DNA from: Treponema sp.
Lineage (GTDB): Bacteria; Spirochaetota; Spirochaetia; Treponematales; Breznakiellaceae
Assembly: GCA_031258115.1 (NCBI GenBank)
Contig: JAIRNJ010000125.1
Location: 1-39,976, forward strand
Direction of reading: 5' to 3'
DNA: 39,976 bases
The position numbers and the translations under genes were made by a program. Shown here one piece after another: positions 1 through 8,106 of the stretch. The notes under the pieces are model-generated. The model was not told the DNA's origin, did not search any database, and worked only from the letters and a program-made list of their open reading frames with translations. The stretch's first letter is position 1. Each line of letters starts with the position of its first letter.

Positions 1-23
1 TTGCCGGCTGTATCAATTTGCAG

Positions 24-39
24 CATACTTTATTACATG
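24..39 (+). promoter_or_regulatory. -10-like box for a possible leaderless start
   Basis: CATACT lies at 24-29 and is followed by 7 nt and then the ATG at 37. No Shine-Dalgarno sequence precedes that ATG. The geometry matches other likely leaderless starts in this window (3150-3165 and 8091-8109). The -35 region would lie outside the window, so this cannot be tested here. Confidence 0.35.
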
Positions 40-960
40 GAAAAAATAGCCGAAAGGGTCAGGATCATCAGGATTGCCTCTTTAACGGCTCTCTTTGGAA
101 ACGCAGTGTTGGCCTTTGCCAAGATCGCCGCGGGTTTCCTGGCCGGAAGTCTTGCAGTGGCGGGCGACGGCATTGACTCTTCGGTGGATGTACTTATTGC
201 CATTATGTCTCTGATTGTAGCGGGAATGATCTCCTCGCCTGCGGACGAGGGACATCCCTGGGGACATGGCCGGGCGGAAACCATTGCTACAAGTCTCCTT
301 TCCTGTATTCTCTTTTTTGCCGGCGCCCAGTTGGTTCTCAAGTCGGTTTCCGGTTTTTTGACCGGCGCACAGCACGAAGTTCCCGAGCGGCTGGCCCTCT
401 ATGCCACGCTTTTTTCCATCGGGGGGAAACTCATCATGGCCTGGACTCAGTACAGTCTGGGAAAGAAGGCGGGCTCGGCCATGCTCAGAGCCAATGCAAA
501 AAACATGACCGGGGACGTGATTCTTTCGGGGGGAGTCCTTCTGGGCCTGGTACTTTCCATGATAAGCGGCATCGGGATTATTGATTCAATTGTTGCCATT
601 CTGGTGGGCATCTGGGTAATGAAGTCGGCTGTCGGCATCTTTATGGAAGCCAATGCGGAACTCATGGACAGCAGCACGCAGGAATTCTACCGTACCGTTT
701 TTGAAGCAGTCCGCTCGGTTCCCGAGGCAGGCAACCCCCACCGTACACGGATGAGGAGGATTGCGGGGCTTTGGGACATCGACATTGACATTGAAGTCGC
801 TCCCAACATGACGGTACTGGAGGCCCACTGGATTGCACACAGGGTGGAGCAGGCAATCAAAGAGCAATTGGACGGGGTTTACGACATCATGGTCCATGTG
901 GAACCTGCAGGCAACGAAGAAGAAGAAGGTTACGGCCTGGCCGAAAAAACCCTGGAGTAA
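37..960 (+). CDS. Cation diffusion facilitator (CDF) family efflux protein
   Basis: This is a membrane protein expected to export divalent metal ions (Zn, Fe, Mn, Co or Cd) in exchange for protons. The reading frame is open from base 1, but the ATG at 37 (MEKIAERVR) gives the usual short cytoplasmic N-terminus, so I place the start there (307 residues). Hydrophobic helices alternate with short loops over the first two thirds. The second helix carries AGDGIDSSVDVL, the family's metal-binding helix with two aspartates, and is followed by HPWGHGRAE, the typical HPxGHGR loop. The C-terminal part (about 210-307) is the soluble ferredoxin-like domain with several Asp, Glu and His residues. It converges on the glucosidase gene with a 16-nt gap. 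The metal specificity cannot be read from the sequence. Confidence 0.9.
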   Translation: MEKIAERVRIIRIASLTALFGNAVLAFAKIAAGFLAGSLAVAGDGIDSSVDVLIAIMSLIVAGMISSPADEGHPWGHGRAETIATSLLSCILFFAGAQLVLKSVSGFLTGAQHEVPERLALYATLFSIGGKLIMAWTQYSLGKKAGSAMLRANAKNMTGDVILSGGVLLGLVLSMISGIGIIDSIVAILVGIWVMKSAVGIFMEANAELMDSSTQEFYRTVFEAVRSVPEAGNPHRTRMRRIAGLWDIDIDIEVAPNMTVLEAHWIAHRVEQAIKEQLDGVYDIMVHVEPAGNEEEEGYGLAEKTLE

Positions 961-976
961 AAGAGCCTTTTCAAAA

Positions 977-2626
977 TCAGTAAAGGTATGCCGAGCCCTC
1001 CCAGGGCAGTATTTCTGAGACAGAAAGACTGTCATAGTTTGAAACAAGAAGTTTTCCTTCCGCCTTTGCCTCAGAGGGCCGGGGAATTTTTTCCCCGGAG
1101 AAATTGCAAACCGTAAGCAGTGTCCTGCCTTCGTAATGGCGGCGGTATACCCAGAGCCTTTCATCATCGGGCAGCAGGACTTCGTAATCCCCATGAACAA
1201 TGACCGGATACTCTTTTCGCAGGCGGATAAGTTTTTTGTAGAAACTGTACACCGATGCGGGATCTTTTACCTGGGCGGCGGCATTGATAGTCTTGTAGTT
1301 GGGGTTTACGGGAATCCAGGGCTTTCCGGTACTGAAACCCGCATTAAGACTGTCATCCCACTGCATGGGAGTACGGGCATTGTCCCGGCCTCTTGCCGCA
1401 ATGGCCGCCAGCATCTCTGCGGGACTTAGGATTTTCTTTTCCTCCACCAGTTCTTTCCAGGCATTGAATATTTCCACATCCCGGCAGTCGTCAAGGCTCC
1501 TGACGGGGGCATTGGTCATTCCCAGCTCTTCCCCCTGATAGATATAGGGCGTACCCTTCATCATGTGGAGGCAGACGGCCAGCATCTTTGCGCTCCGCTG
1601 CCGCAGTTCGTCCGTAGAGTCGTCTCCGAAGCGGGAAACCGCCCGGGGCTGATCATGGTTATCCCAGAAAAGACTGTTCCAGGCCTTGCCCTCCAGTTCC
1701 GTCTCCCATGCGCCGAGGACTTTTTTCAGATCCCGGAGCCTGTAACGTTTTAGCGTCCACTTGCCGGTTTCGGCATCCTCATCGATCCCCACATGCTCAA
1801 ACTGGAAAACCATATTCAGTTCGGTGCCTTCGGCATTGGCGTATCTCTTTGCTTCATCAATGGTTACCCCCGCGGCTTCGCCCACCGTCATGATGTCGTA
1901 ATGGGACAGCACCTTTTTGTTCATTTCTTCAAGGTATTCATGTACATGGGGGCCGTTACAGATATTGGCGCCCTTACCGCCGTCTGCGGCAACAGTGGCG
2001 GGGAATTTGGAGATCATGCTGATAACATCCATGCGGAAACCGTCAATACCCTTGTCAAACCAGAATTTCATCATCCGGTATACTGCATCCCGGACGGCGG
2101 GATTGTCCCAATTCAAGTCCGGCTGGGCTTTGGCAAAGAGATGCAGGTAGTACTGGGCGGTTTTTTCATCAAACTGCCATGCGGAACCCGAAAAGACGCT
2201 TCTTAACTGATTGGGAGGTCCGCCATTGAAACCGTCACGCCAGATATACCAGTCCCGTTTAGGATTATCCCTTGATGAACGAGATTCGATAAACCAGGTA
2301 TGCTCATCGGAACTGTGATTTACCACCAGATCCATGACAATTTTAATGCCGCGCCTGTGAGCCTCCGAGAGCATTTCATCGAAATCTGCCATGGAGCCAA
2401 AGAGGGGATTTATGGCCTCATAGTTGCTGATGTCGTAGCCGTTATCCACCATGGGAGAAGCGTAAACCGGAGAAAGCCAGATCACATCAATTCCCAGGTC
2501 TTCAAGGTAATCCAGTTTTGAAACGATGCCCTTCAGATCCCCTTCTCCCAAACCTATGCTGTCCTTAAAACTACGGGGATAGATCTGATATATAACCGCT
2601 TCTTTCCACCATTCTTTTTTGCCCAT
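977..2626 (-). CDS. malL: GH13 oligo-1,6-glucosidase / alpha-glucosidase
   Basis: This 549-residue cytoplasmic enzyme (no signal peptide) should release glucose from short alpha-glucosides. The four GH13 motifs are visible: DLVVNHSS (99-106), GFRMDVIS with nucleophile Asp200, VGEAAG with acid/base Glu250, and WDNHDQ with Asp325. The residue after the nucleophile is Val201, which in this family goes with alpha-1,6 (isomaltose-type) preference, while Thr or Ala goes with alpha-1,4. Trehalose-6-phosphate hydrolase is a close relative and remains possible. The N-terminal loop that normally reads DxNxDGIGD is DSIGLGEGD here (22-30), so the usual metal site has lost its Asn and middle Asp. The AGGAG Shine-Dalgarno overlaps the stop codon of the upstream exported-protein gene, so the two are cotranscribed. 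Confidence 0.9.
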   Translation of the reverse strand: MGKKEWWKEAVIYQIYPRSFKDSIGLGEGDLKGIVSKLDYLEDLGIDVIWLSPVYASPMVDNGYDISNYEAINPLFGSMADFDEMLSEAHRRGIKIVMDLVVNHSSDEHTWFIESRSSRDNPKRDWYIWRDGFNGGPPNQLRSVFSGSAWQFDEKTAQYYLHLFAKAQPDLNWDNPAVRDAVYRMMKFWFDKGIDGFRMDVISMISKFPATVAADGGKGANICNGPHVHEYLEEMNKKVLSHYDIMTVGEAAGVTIDEAKRYANAEGTELNMVFQFEHVGIDEDAETGKWTLKRYRLRDLKKVLGAWETELEGKAWNSLFWDNHDQPRAVSRFGDDSTDELRQRSAKMLAVCLHMMKGTPYIYQGEELGMTNAPVRSLDDCRDVEIFNAWKELVEEKKILSPAEMLAAIAARGRDNARTPMQWDDSLNAGFSTGKPWIPVNPNYKTINAAAQVKDPASVYSFYKKLIRLRKEYPVIVHGDYEVLLPDDERLWVYRRHYEGRTLLTVCNFSGEKIPRPSEAKAEGKLLVSNYDSLSVSEILPWEGSAYLY

Positions 2627-2637
2627 GGTTCAATCTC

Positions 2638-3117
2638 CTAAAAATTTACCACAGCCGGAAGTGAAATATCCGAGGCATTTTTAATGGAGCTTAAGAAGTA
2701 TAAAAAACGGGAAGACCAGGCCCGGATAAGCCTGTTAAGCATCGCCTCTGTTTCGTCCCCGGTAAACCGGAACATGGCAGTGTAGGCGCCCTGATTATTC
2801 TGCAGGGGAACAGCTATGAAAAGCGCCTCTCTCTCCCGGCGCTGAAAGGCGGTATAGCCCTGAATGCCCTGCCGGTTTTGCCAGCCGTCTTGGGAAAACA
2901 CGAGAGGTTCACCGCAGATCCAGACAGAGAAGATCATATCCGCCCCTGTTTCCCCGGTTTTAAGACTGTATTCACCATGAAGAACAGGGAAACCGTTAAG
3001 CTCTATTCCGGGAAGCCCCCGGCTCCAGACGTTTCCCCGGACAAGGATCGCCCCCTGTTCCTGGGCGCCGAGCCCTGCCGCCGCAAGCAGGAAAAATAAA
3101 AAGACGGAAAGCTTCAC
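2638..3117 (-). CDS. Small exported protein of unknown function
   Basis: I do not recognise the family. With a GTG start at 3117 the protein has about 159 residues and begins with a clear type I signal peptide (MKLSVFLFFLLAAAGLGA, cleavage before Gln). The frame stays open to an ATG at 3150 (170 residues), but that start would lie inside a TATGAT -10-like box on this strand (3146-3151), has no ribosome site, and adds an acidic N-terminus before the signal peptide. The mature part is about 140 residues, rich in aromatic residues and beta-type segments (SVWICGEPLVF, ALFIAVPLQ, YTAMFRFTG), with no cysteine pair or catalytic motif that I can name. Only 11 nt separate it from the GH13 gene, so a role in the periplasm linked to sugar use is possible but unproven. 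Confidence 0.6.
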   Translation of the reverse strand: MKLSVFLFFLLAAAGLGAQEQGAILVRGNVWSRGLPGIELNGFPVLHGEYSLKTGETGADMIFSVWICGEPLVFSQDGWQNRQGIQGYTAFQRREREALFIAVPLQNNQGAYTAMFRFTGDETEAMLNRLIRAWSSRFLYFLSSIKNASDISLPAVVNF

Positions 3118-3145
3118 ATAAATATCTTTTAATTCGTTTACAAAT

Positions 3146-3165
3146 ATCATATAATTGGCCTAATG
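3146..3165 (+). promoter_or_regulatory. Divergent -10 boxes; leaderless start for the 644-residue gene
   Basis: TATAAT at 3150-3155 lies 7 nt before the ATG at 3163, so transcription would begin at or next to the start codon. No Shine-Dalgarno sequence is present. On the other strand TATGAT occupies 3146-3151, so the two -10 boxes overlap and polymerase should bind one or the other. I see no good -35 match for the plus strand. Confidence 0.5.
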
Positions 3166-5097
3166 GCTCCGAATCTTGAACTCTATCCCATTCTAAAATC
3201 CTATACGAATAAATACAATACTCCTTACATTGAAATAAAGGAATTTATCGAATTTCTTGAGAAATATTCCAAAAGGAAGATGGAAGAACATCCTGAATGG
3301 GTTAAATGGACTAGTAACACAGCCGGCAAATTCTGGGCGGAGCTTACGCCTCTTGCGGAGGCCGAAAAGCTAATCCTCATGGCGGATACTGCCGGCGACC
3401 GGATTTTTATGCCTTCATACTATGCGGATCTTATACGGGATGCCTACCAGTCCCCGGATGACGCCGCCATGGATCCTTTTCCCTCTGAAGAATATCTGCG
3501 TATCATTCTGCCGGAAGATCATGTCTCCTATCTCAATGTCGAAAACGATCTGGCTCCCTATTTTGAACGGGAAGAAAACAAGGGAGAGGCCGATTATCCG
3601 CTGGATTCTCCCCAGGCCAATGCAATCGTCAAACTTATCTTTCCGGACAGCTTTGGTCATGCGCTGGTTCTTGTCCCGATGATACCCCGGCGGATCATCG
3701 AAGCCGCCCTGCTCAAGGTCAGGTATTTTCTCCGCAAGGGAGGCAACAAGGAATATACCCTCCACAAACTCAGTCCTCAATTCCAGAACAAGGAAAGGTA
3801 TCTTCGGGATATTCTCGATCAGATCCTTATCCGTCCCCTGGACTGCGTTACAAACATGGAAAATTTTGGTGATTTCCAGTATCTTTTCTGGGCATATTTC
3901 TGTACTCTGGCAAAAAATGACATCAAAAAGAAAAAAGAAAAGCTGGGAGAAGATATAGCTATCTTTCAGGCCGTTTCAATAATAGAAGCCTGTAATGTTC
4001 TTTACAAGGCCAGGGCGGTAAAGGAACGGGAGAAGGAACTCGCCTTCAAAAGCCTGGAACTGCACATGGGAAAGCCGCCCTACTATTATACGCTGGATCA
4101 GATTACCAAATTCACTTCAGATAAAGGGGTTCTGCTTTTAAGCCAGTATTCAGAAAAGGAACTGGATGCCCTTATCAAGAAAAAGACTACGGAGAGCCAG
4201 GATCGTCAACTGCCCGAATGGCTTGTGCTTACGGGGAAGAAAGGTGAACGCTGGTTCATCCTTAAAAGCCGTTACCTTTCCCTTTGTACCCGGCTCCTCA
4301 TTGAAACCCGTCCCAAAATCAGACAGGCAATTACCAAACGCTGGACAGCCCTTCTGCGTTCTTTCCAGACAGAGTCTCCCATGGAGAAGGACTCCGATTT
4401 TAATACGCTTCTTGAAAGTTATACTGCCGGTATCAGTCCTGTACTTATGGCCCTGCTGGAGGATCAGAAACTGGTTTGGGTCTATGAAGAAATGGAACAT
4501 GAGGAAACCGGTATTCCCGCCGCCTCCAGAATCTTCACCAAGGGGCGCCTTTTACCCATAAGCAATCTCTATGCACTGCGGAGAAAGGATCTTATTACCG
4601 ATGCGCGGATTATGCTTCCTTTCTGGTATTCGATTCCCATTTTTTCCGCCATTGCGGCCCTTTTTTACAGGCTGGGGAAGGGTAAAAAGAAAAAAGGCCA
4701 GGATTCCGGGGAAGAGGCAGGTGATGAACTTTTGGCGGAAACAGAAGATATTTCCGGGCAGCTGCGGAATACCGCCAGAGAAATTGAAATGCAGCATGTA
4801 CCTGCAGGTTATACCCTGGAATCGTATCTTTCCGAACTTGAAAGCCGCTGGGTGAGGCTTATCGGCAGAGAAAACCGGCAAAATCTGATAGAGGATGTCC
4901 ATTCTCTGATCCGGGATTGTCTGCGCACGCTTTTCCGGACACAGAAAAGGAAAATTATCAACCCGGAAAGTATAAAAAAGATGGCCTTCGCCCTGATAGC
5001 CCGCAATCCTACCCTGCAAAGCATCAAGGATCAGGATACCCTAAGAATCTACATTGAACTTTATACAGTCAAGCTTCTGGAACATATAAAGCGCTGA
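3163..5097 (+). CDS. Conserved-looking unknown protein, 644 residues, one membrane segment
   Basis: I do not recognise this family. The protein has no signal peptide and starts MAPNLELYPILKSYTNKYN. Residues 1-470 are mixed alpha/beta, rich in Lys, Glu and aromatics, with a lysine-rich stretch near 258-268. One hydrophobic segment at about 482-505 (FWYSIPIFSAIAALFYRL) is followed by GKGKKKKG, a strong positive-inside signal, then an acidic linker (EEAGDELLAETED) and a helical C-terminal domain of about 120 residues. This layout suggests a membrane-tethered cytoplasmic protein. It is a single-gene unit, probably with a leaderless mRNA, and ends at an intrinsic terminator. Frame, length and codon use support a real gene. 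No function is assigned. Confidence 0.8.
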   Translation: MAPNLELYPILKSYTNKYNTPYIEIKEFIEFLEKYSKRKMEEHPEWVKWTSNTAGKFWAELTPLAEAEKLILMADTAGDRIFMPSYYADLIRDAYQSPDDAAMDPFPSEEYLRIILPEDHVSYLNVENDLAPYFEREENKGEADYPLDSPQANAIVKLIFPDSFGHALVLVPMIPRRIIEAALLKVRYFLRKGGNKEYTLHKLSPQFQNKERYLRDILDQILIRPLDCVTNMENFGDFQYLFWAYFCTLAKNDIKKKKEKLGEDIAIFQAVSIIEACNVLYKARAVKEREKELAFKSLELHMGKPPYYYTLDQITKFTSDKGVLLLSQYSEKELDALIKKKTTESQDRQLPEWLVLTGKKGERWFILKSRYLSLCTRLLIETRPKIRQAITKRWTALLRSFQTESPMEKDSDFNTLLESYTAGISPVLMALLEDQKLVWVYEEMEHEETGIPAASRIFTKGRLLPISNLYALRRKDLITDARIMLPFWYSIPIFSAIAALFYRLGKGKKKKGQDSGEEAGDELLAETEDISGQLRNTAREIEMQHVPAGYTLESYLSELESRWVRLIGRENRQNLIEDVHSLIRDCLRTLFRTQKRKIINPESIKKMAFALIARNPTLQSIKDQDTLRIYIELYTVKLLEHIKR

Positions 5098-5119
5098 GCC
5101 GTTTCCGGCTGCTTTTTTT
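5097..5119 (+). terminator. Intrinsic terminator after the 644-residue gene
   Basis: The stem AGCCG/CGGCT with loop TTTC (5097-5110) begins at the stop codon. It is followed by GC and seven T residues (5113-5119), and a second T run extends to 5130. Confidence 0.65.
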
Positions 5120-5196
5120 GCAATTTTTTTGTTTTCATTGAAGCGCCTTGCATCTCCGCACCATATATATAGCTGACGCAGAAATTTGTCTGCGGC

Positions 5197-5244
5197 CGGC
5201 AGCCTGTGCTGCCGAATGTGTGCAATGGGAGGGTAAAGCCCTCC
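5197..5244 (+). promoter_or_regulatory. Two tandem hairpins in the ssb leader
   Basis: Hairpin 1 is CGGCAGC-CTGT-GCTGCCG (5197-5214), a perfect 7-bp stem. Hairpin 2 is GGAGGG-TAAAG-CCCTCC (5228-5244), a perfect 6-bp stem that ends directly at the AAGGGAG Shine-Dalgarno sequence (5245-5251). Neither is followed by a T run, so they look like leader structures, not terminators. The left arm of hairpin 2 is itself a purine tract that resembles a ribosome site. Confidence 0.5.
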
Positions 5245-5256
5245 AAGGGAGCAGCT

Positions 5257-5757
5257 ATGAACAATCTCAACTCTATTCTGATTGAAGGTAACCTGGTCAG
5301 GGATCCTCTCTACCGTTCCACCCCCAAAGGAACTCCGGTTTGTACCTTCAGTCTTGCCTCCAACCGTTACTATAGACAGGATTCGGAACTGGAAAAGGAG
5401 GTGAGTTTTTTTGACGTGGAAACCTGGGCCAAGCTGGCGGACAATTGCTATAACCTGGGGCATAAGGGCCGGGGAGTCCGGGTGGTAGGCCGGCTCAAAC
5501 AGCAGCGCTGGAATGGATCGGACGGGAAACCCCGTTCCAGGATTACCATTGTCGCCGAACATGTGGAATTCCGTCCCGAATTCAAAAAGGAAGAGGCTCG
5601 TCCCGGTACCGGCGATGCCCTGGCGGAAGAAGTCGCCGAACATGCGGAAAGCCAGCCCCCTCTCCCCGAAGAGGCGCCTGTGGACTACAATCCCCGCATC
5701 GAGGAGATGTACGAAGAGAATCCTACTCCTTTTCCGGACGAAGTAGTTAACTTTTAG
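5257..5757 (+). CDS. ssb: Single-stranded DNA-binding protein (SSB)
   Basis: This protein binds single-stranded DNA during replication, repair and recombination. The start is the ATG at 5257, 5 nt after AAGGGAG; the frame is open further upstream but only through the leader hairpins. The 166-residue protein has an N-terminal OB fold (about 1-110): MNNLNSILIEGNLVRDP, FSLASNRYY, FFDVETWAKLADNCYNLGHKGRGVRVVGRLKQQRW, and an acidic, Pro-rich tail. The last residues are FPDEVVNF, whereas the usual partner-binding tip is DDDIPF: the final Phe and some acidity remain but the penultimate Pro is Asn. The gene is not in the common rpsF-ssb-rpsR setting, so it may be a paralogue. Its 3' end overlaps the convergent U32 gene by 11 bp. 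Confidence 0.92.
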   Translation: MNNLNSILIEGNLVRDPLYRSTPKGTPVCTFSLASNRYYRQDSELEKEVSFFDVETWAKLADNCYNLGHKGRGVRVVGRLKQQRWNGSDGKPRSRITIVAEHVEFRPEFKKEEARPGTGDALAEEVAEHAESQPPLPEEAPVDYNPRIEEMYEENPTPFPDEVVNF

Positions 5758-8086
5758 TGGTTTTGGAGATGGAGGGAATACCGGCTCCGGGTTTTCCCGG
5801 CGTACCGCGGCCCTTCATCTCCTTTTCCGCGGGGTATTCTGCTTCCTGGTAGAAGCCGTTTTTCCAGTTAAAGCGGCTGCATCCGGGCAGGGGCAATCCT
5901 TTTTTTGCCGCCTCCATTACGTCCCTGTAATCCTTTTTTTTCAGGGTACGGCCCGTGAGTGAAAAATCAAATATAAAACGGTGGAAATTCGCTTCCATGA
6001 GGAATGGGATCTTGTCCACAATGGAAAAAGGTTGTTCGGGGATTACAAACGAACCGCTTGGATCTTCCTTCCCGCCATTACTGCTTTTTAGGGAAAACAG
6101 TTCATCCCTGGGGCCTGCAAATTCTCCAAAGCCGTAATGCGTTCCCAGATCGGAACGGATACGGAAGAGGGGCGGCCAGGCAAAGACCGGCACAAAAACC
6201 GATGAACGGATGTTTCTTTCCATGGTTTTTTCCAGGTTCTGCCTGTTGTTTTCCAGCGGCGAGACAACATAGCTTGCCCCCAGGGAGGATACAAAGGCCA
6301 CCGCCCAGCGGTTAAATGTATAAAGCCAGGGCCCGGCGATAAGAACCTTTCCGGCTCCGGTATCCCGGAATAGAGAAAAATGCCCCGGATTATTCAACAT
6401 GAAGAAACCGTAGCCTTTTTCCGAAAGAAGAGCCGCGGCTTCGCCAAGGAAGGCCTCCTCCGATTGAGGAAAGAAAGGATCCAGGGTCAGGATGATCTCT
6501 TCCGGTTTGAAAGGCAGGGGCTGTTTATTTTCGATAAGACGGGCAAAGGTCTTCCGGTTCAGGGGAAGAATGAGCTTGACCGGCTTATCAGATTGTACAA
6601 TGTACATATCTTCTATTCCGGAAACCGCAACATAGAAGCCCGCCGCTAAGGAATTTTGACCCATTCGCTTTCCGGCGGCATGTTCCGGTAAAACATTCCC
6701 GGGATTGTTTTCTTTGGTTTGAGCAGGCGGGGCGCTTTCCCGTCCGGGTTTCCGTTTATAAGGATCCAGATTCCTGGGAATCACCTGGGCATAACGCTTT
6801 GACATCGTCCTGGTTTGTGTCAGATAAACTAAATCCCCTGTTTCAAATCCTTCGGGCACGGAAAGCCAGTATGATTTGCCCTGTGTATCCGCTTCTTCAA
6901 CAGAAGCAAGTTTATGGGAAAGCCGCATGGAATCGTCGGCCTTGTGAAGCCGGATGGAATCTCCGGCAGCAGGCATCAAAGTTCCGTTTCCGGGGCCAAG
7001 GAGGGCCCGTCTTTTTTCTCCCGAACCCTTTATTTTGAGAATTGTCCCCAAATTTATGCCTGTTCCTCCACTCTGAGCCGGATTAAGCCAGTCTATCACT
7101 TCAGGTTTTGACGAAGCCGATTCAAACAGATACCTGGTCTTGGGACGGGCAAAATCGTTTTTCAGAATACTCCGGGCTTCACGGATCGCATTTTCGATAC
7201 CTTCATTTTTTAACGTACCATCGGTATCTATCGAATCAAATAAATTCGAGTTGAGCGCCGCATCGATTATACGGCGGTATGCGGCGGTTACCGCCCCCAC
7301 ATACTCGGCGCTTTTCATGCGGCCTTCAATCTTGAAGGAGCTTACACCTGCAAGCGCCAGATCGGGGATCTTTTCCAGAAGTTCAAGATCTGATGGGCTA
7401 AAGTAGTATCCCTGTTCGTTATCCTGCCGGTAAAGTCTGCGGCAGGCCTGGGTACACATACCCCTGTTGGCCGACTTCCCTCCCAGATAACTTGAAAAAA
7501 GGCAGAGTCCTGAAACCGAGATACACAGTGCGCCGTGGACAAAACATTCCAGTTCAAGGTTGGTACTGGCCCGGATATTCCGGATTTCTTCCAGGCCGAG
7601 TTCCCTGGCAAGGACTACACGGGAAACTCCGTAACGGGAGAGGGCATTGGCTCCCCGTCCCGAGGCAATGTTCATCTGGGTGGAAGCATGGAGCTTTAGG
7701 GAAGGGAAATTATTCTGTACCATCTTGAGGACTCCAAAGTCCTGTACAATGAGGGCATCCGGCCCGATGCCGGAAAGGTAGCGGAGCATCTGGTACATCC
7801 GGTCTCCTTCGCGCTGTTCAAAAACCGTATTTACCGTTACATAGACTTTCTTTCCCATACGGTGAATATTTTTCAGGGCCCCTTCAAACTGGGAAAAGGC
7901 GAAATTGGCACTCCTCATCCGGGCATTGAAGCTTTTGAGCCCCAGATATACCGCATCGGCCCCCTCGCCAATGGCGGCGTCAAGCGCTTCGGGGGAACCT
8001 GCGGGGGCCAGAAGTTCAAGTTTATGCATGGAGCTTCGTTTCATGGTGGATTCGGTTTTTAAGCTTAGCTCTTCCGGTTTTGCCAT
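5747..8086 (-). CDS. U32 family peptidase-like protein (RlhA/TrhP type, Fe-S)
   Basis: U32 proteins of this type are linked to hydroxylation of 23S rRNA or tRNA bases. Residues 21-50 (HKLELLAPAGSPEALDAAIGEGADAVYLGL) give the classic U32 N-terminus, and the cysteine signature C181, C188, C195, C211, C215 (ECFVHGALC...SGLC...NRGMCTQAC) fits the 4Fe-4S site. At 779 residues it is far longer than the 400-450 of the short forms and nearer the long RlhA-like forms, with an extra C-terminal half (about 340-779) that I cannot assign fully. The ATG at 8086 lies 6 nt from the palindromic TATACT box and has no Shine-Dalgarno, so I take it as a leaderless start. Internal Met15 and Met20 have no ribosome site either. 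The 3' end overlaps ssb by 11 bp. The exact substrate is not shown by the sequence. Confidence 0.87.
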   Translation of the reverse strand: MAKPEELSLKTESTMKRSSMHKLELLAPAGSPEALDAAIGEGADAVYLGLKSFNARMRSANFAFSQFEGALKNIHRMGKKVYVTVNTVFEQREGDRMYQMLRYLSGIGPDALIVQDFGVLKMVQNNFPSLKLHASTQMNIASGRGANALSRYGVSRVVLARELGLEEIRNIRASTNLELECFVHGALCISVSGLCLFSSYLGGKSANRGMCTQACRRLYRQDNEQGYYFSPSDLELLEKIPDLALAGVSSFKIEGRMKSAEYVGAVTAAYRRIIDAALNSNLFDSIDTDGTLKNEGIENAIREARSILKNDFARPKTRYLFESASSKPEVIDWLNPAQSGGTGINLGTILKIKGSGEKRRALLGPGNGTLMPAAGDSIRLHKADDSMRLSHKLASVEEADTQGKSYWLSVPEGFETGDLVYLTQTRTMSKRYAQVIPRNLDPYKRKPGRESAPPAQTKENNPGNVLPEHAAGKRMGQNSLAAGFYVAVSGIEDMYIVQSDKPVKLILPLNRKTFARLIENKQPLPFKPEEIILTLDPFFPQSEEAFLGEAAALLSEKGYGFFMLNNPGHFSLFRDTGAGKVLIAGPWLYTFNRWAVAFVSSLGASYVVSPLENNRQNLEKTMERNIRSSVFVPVFAWPPLFRIRSDLGTHYGFGEFAGPRDELFSLKSSNGGKEDPSGSFVIPEQPFSIVDKIPFLMEANFHRFIFDFSLTGRTLKKKDYRDVMEAAKKGLPLPGCSRFNWKNGFYQEAEYPAEKEMKGRGTPGKPGAGIPSISKTTKS

Positions 8087-8090
8087 TTTT

Positions 8091-8102
8091 TCAGTATACT
8101 GA
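8091..8102. promoter_or_regulatory. Palindromic shared -10 box of a divergent leaderless promoter pair
   Basis: TCAGTATACTGA is a perfect 12-bp palindrome. On the plus strand TATACT (8095-8100) is 6 nt from the thioredoxin ATG at 8107. On the minus strand TATACT (8098-8093) is 6 nt from the U32 ATG at 8086. Both transcripts would start at or next to their start codons. No clear -35 element was found on either side. The two promoters share the same base pairs and should exclude each other. Confidence 0.6.
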
Positions 8103-8106
8103 AAGC

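Noticed and set aside
959-971. Terminator between the CDF and glucosidase genes (AAAAG-AGC-CTTTT)
   Set aside because: The stem is only 5 bp, mostly A-T, with a 3-nt loop and no T run beyond the stem, so it is too weak to call.
5132-5175. Promoter for ssb built from TTGAAG or TTGCAT with TATATA
   Set aside because: Spacings are 20 and about 11 nt, outside the normal range, so no -35/-10 pair can be supported.
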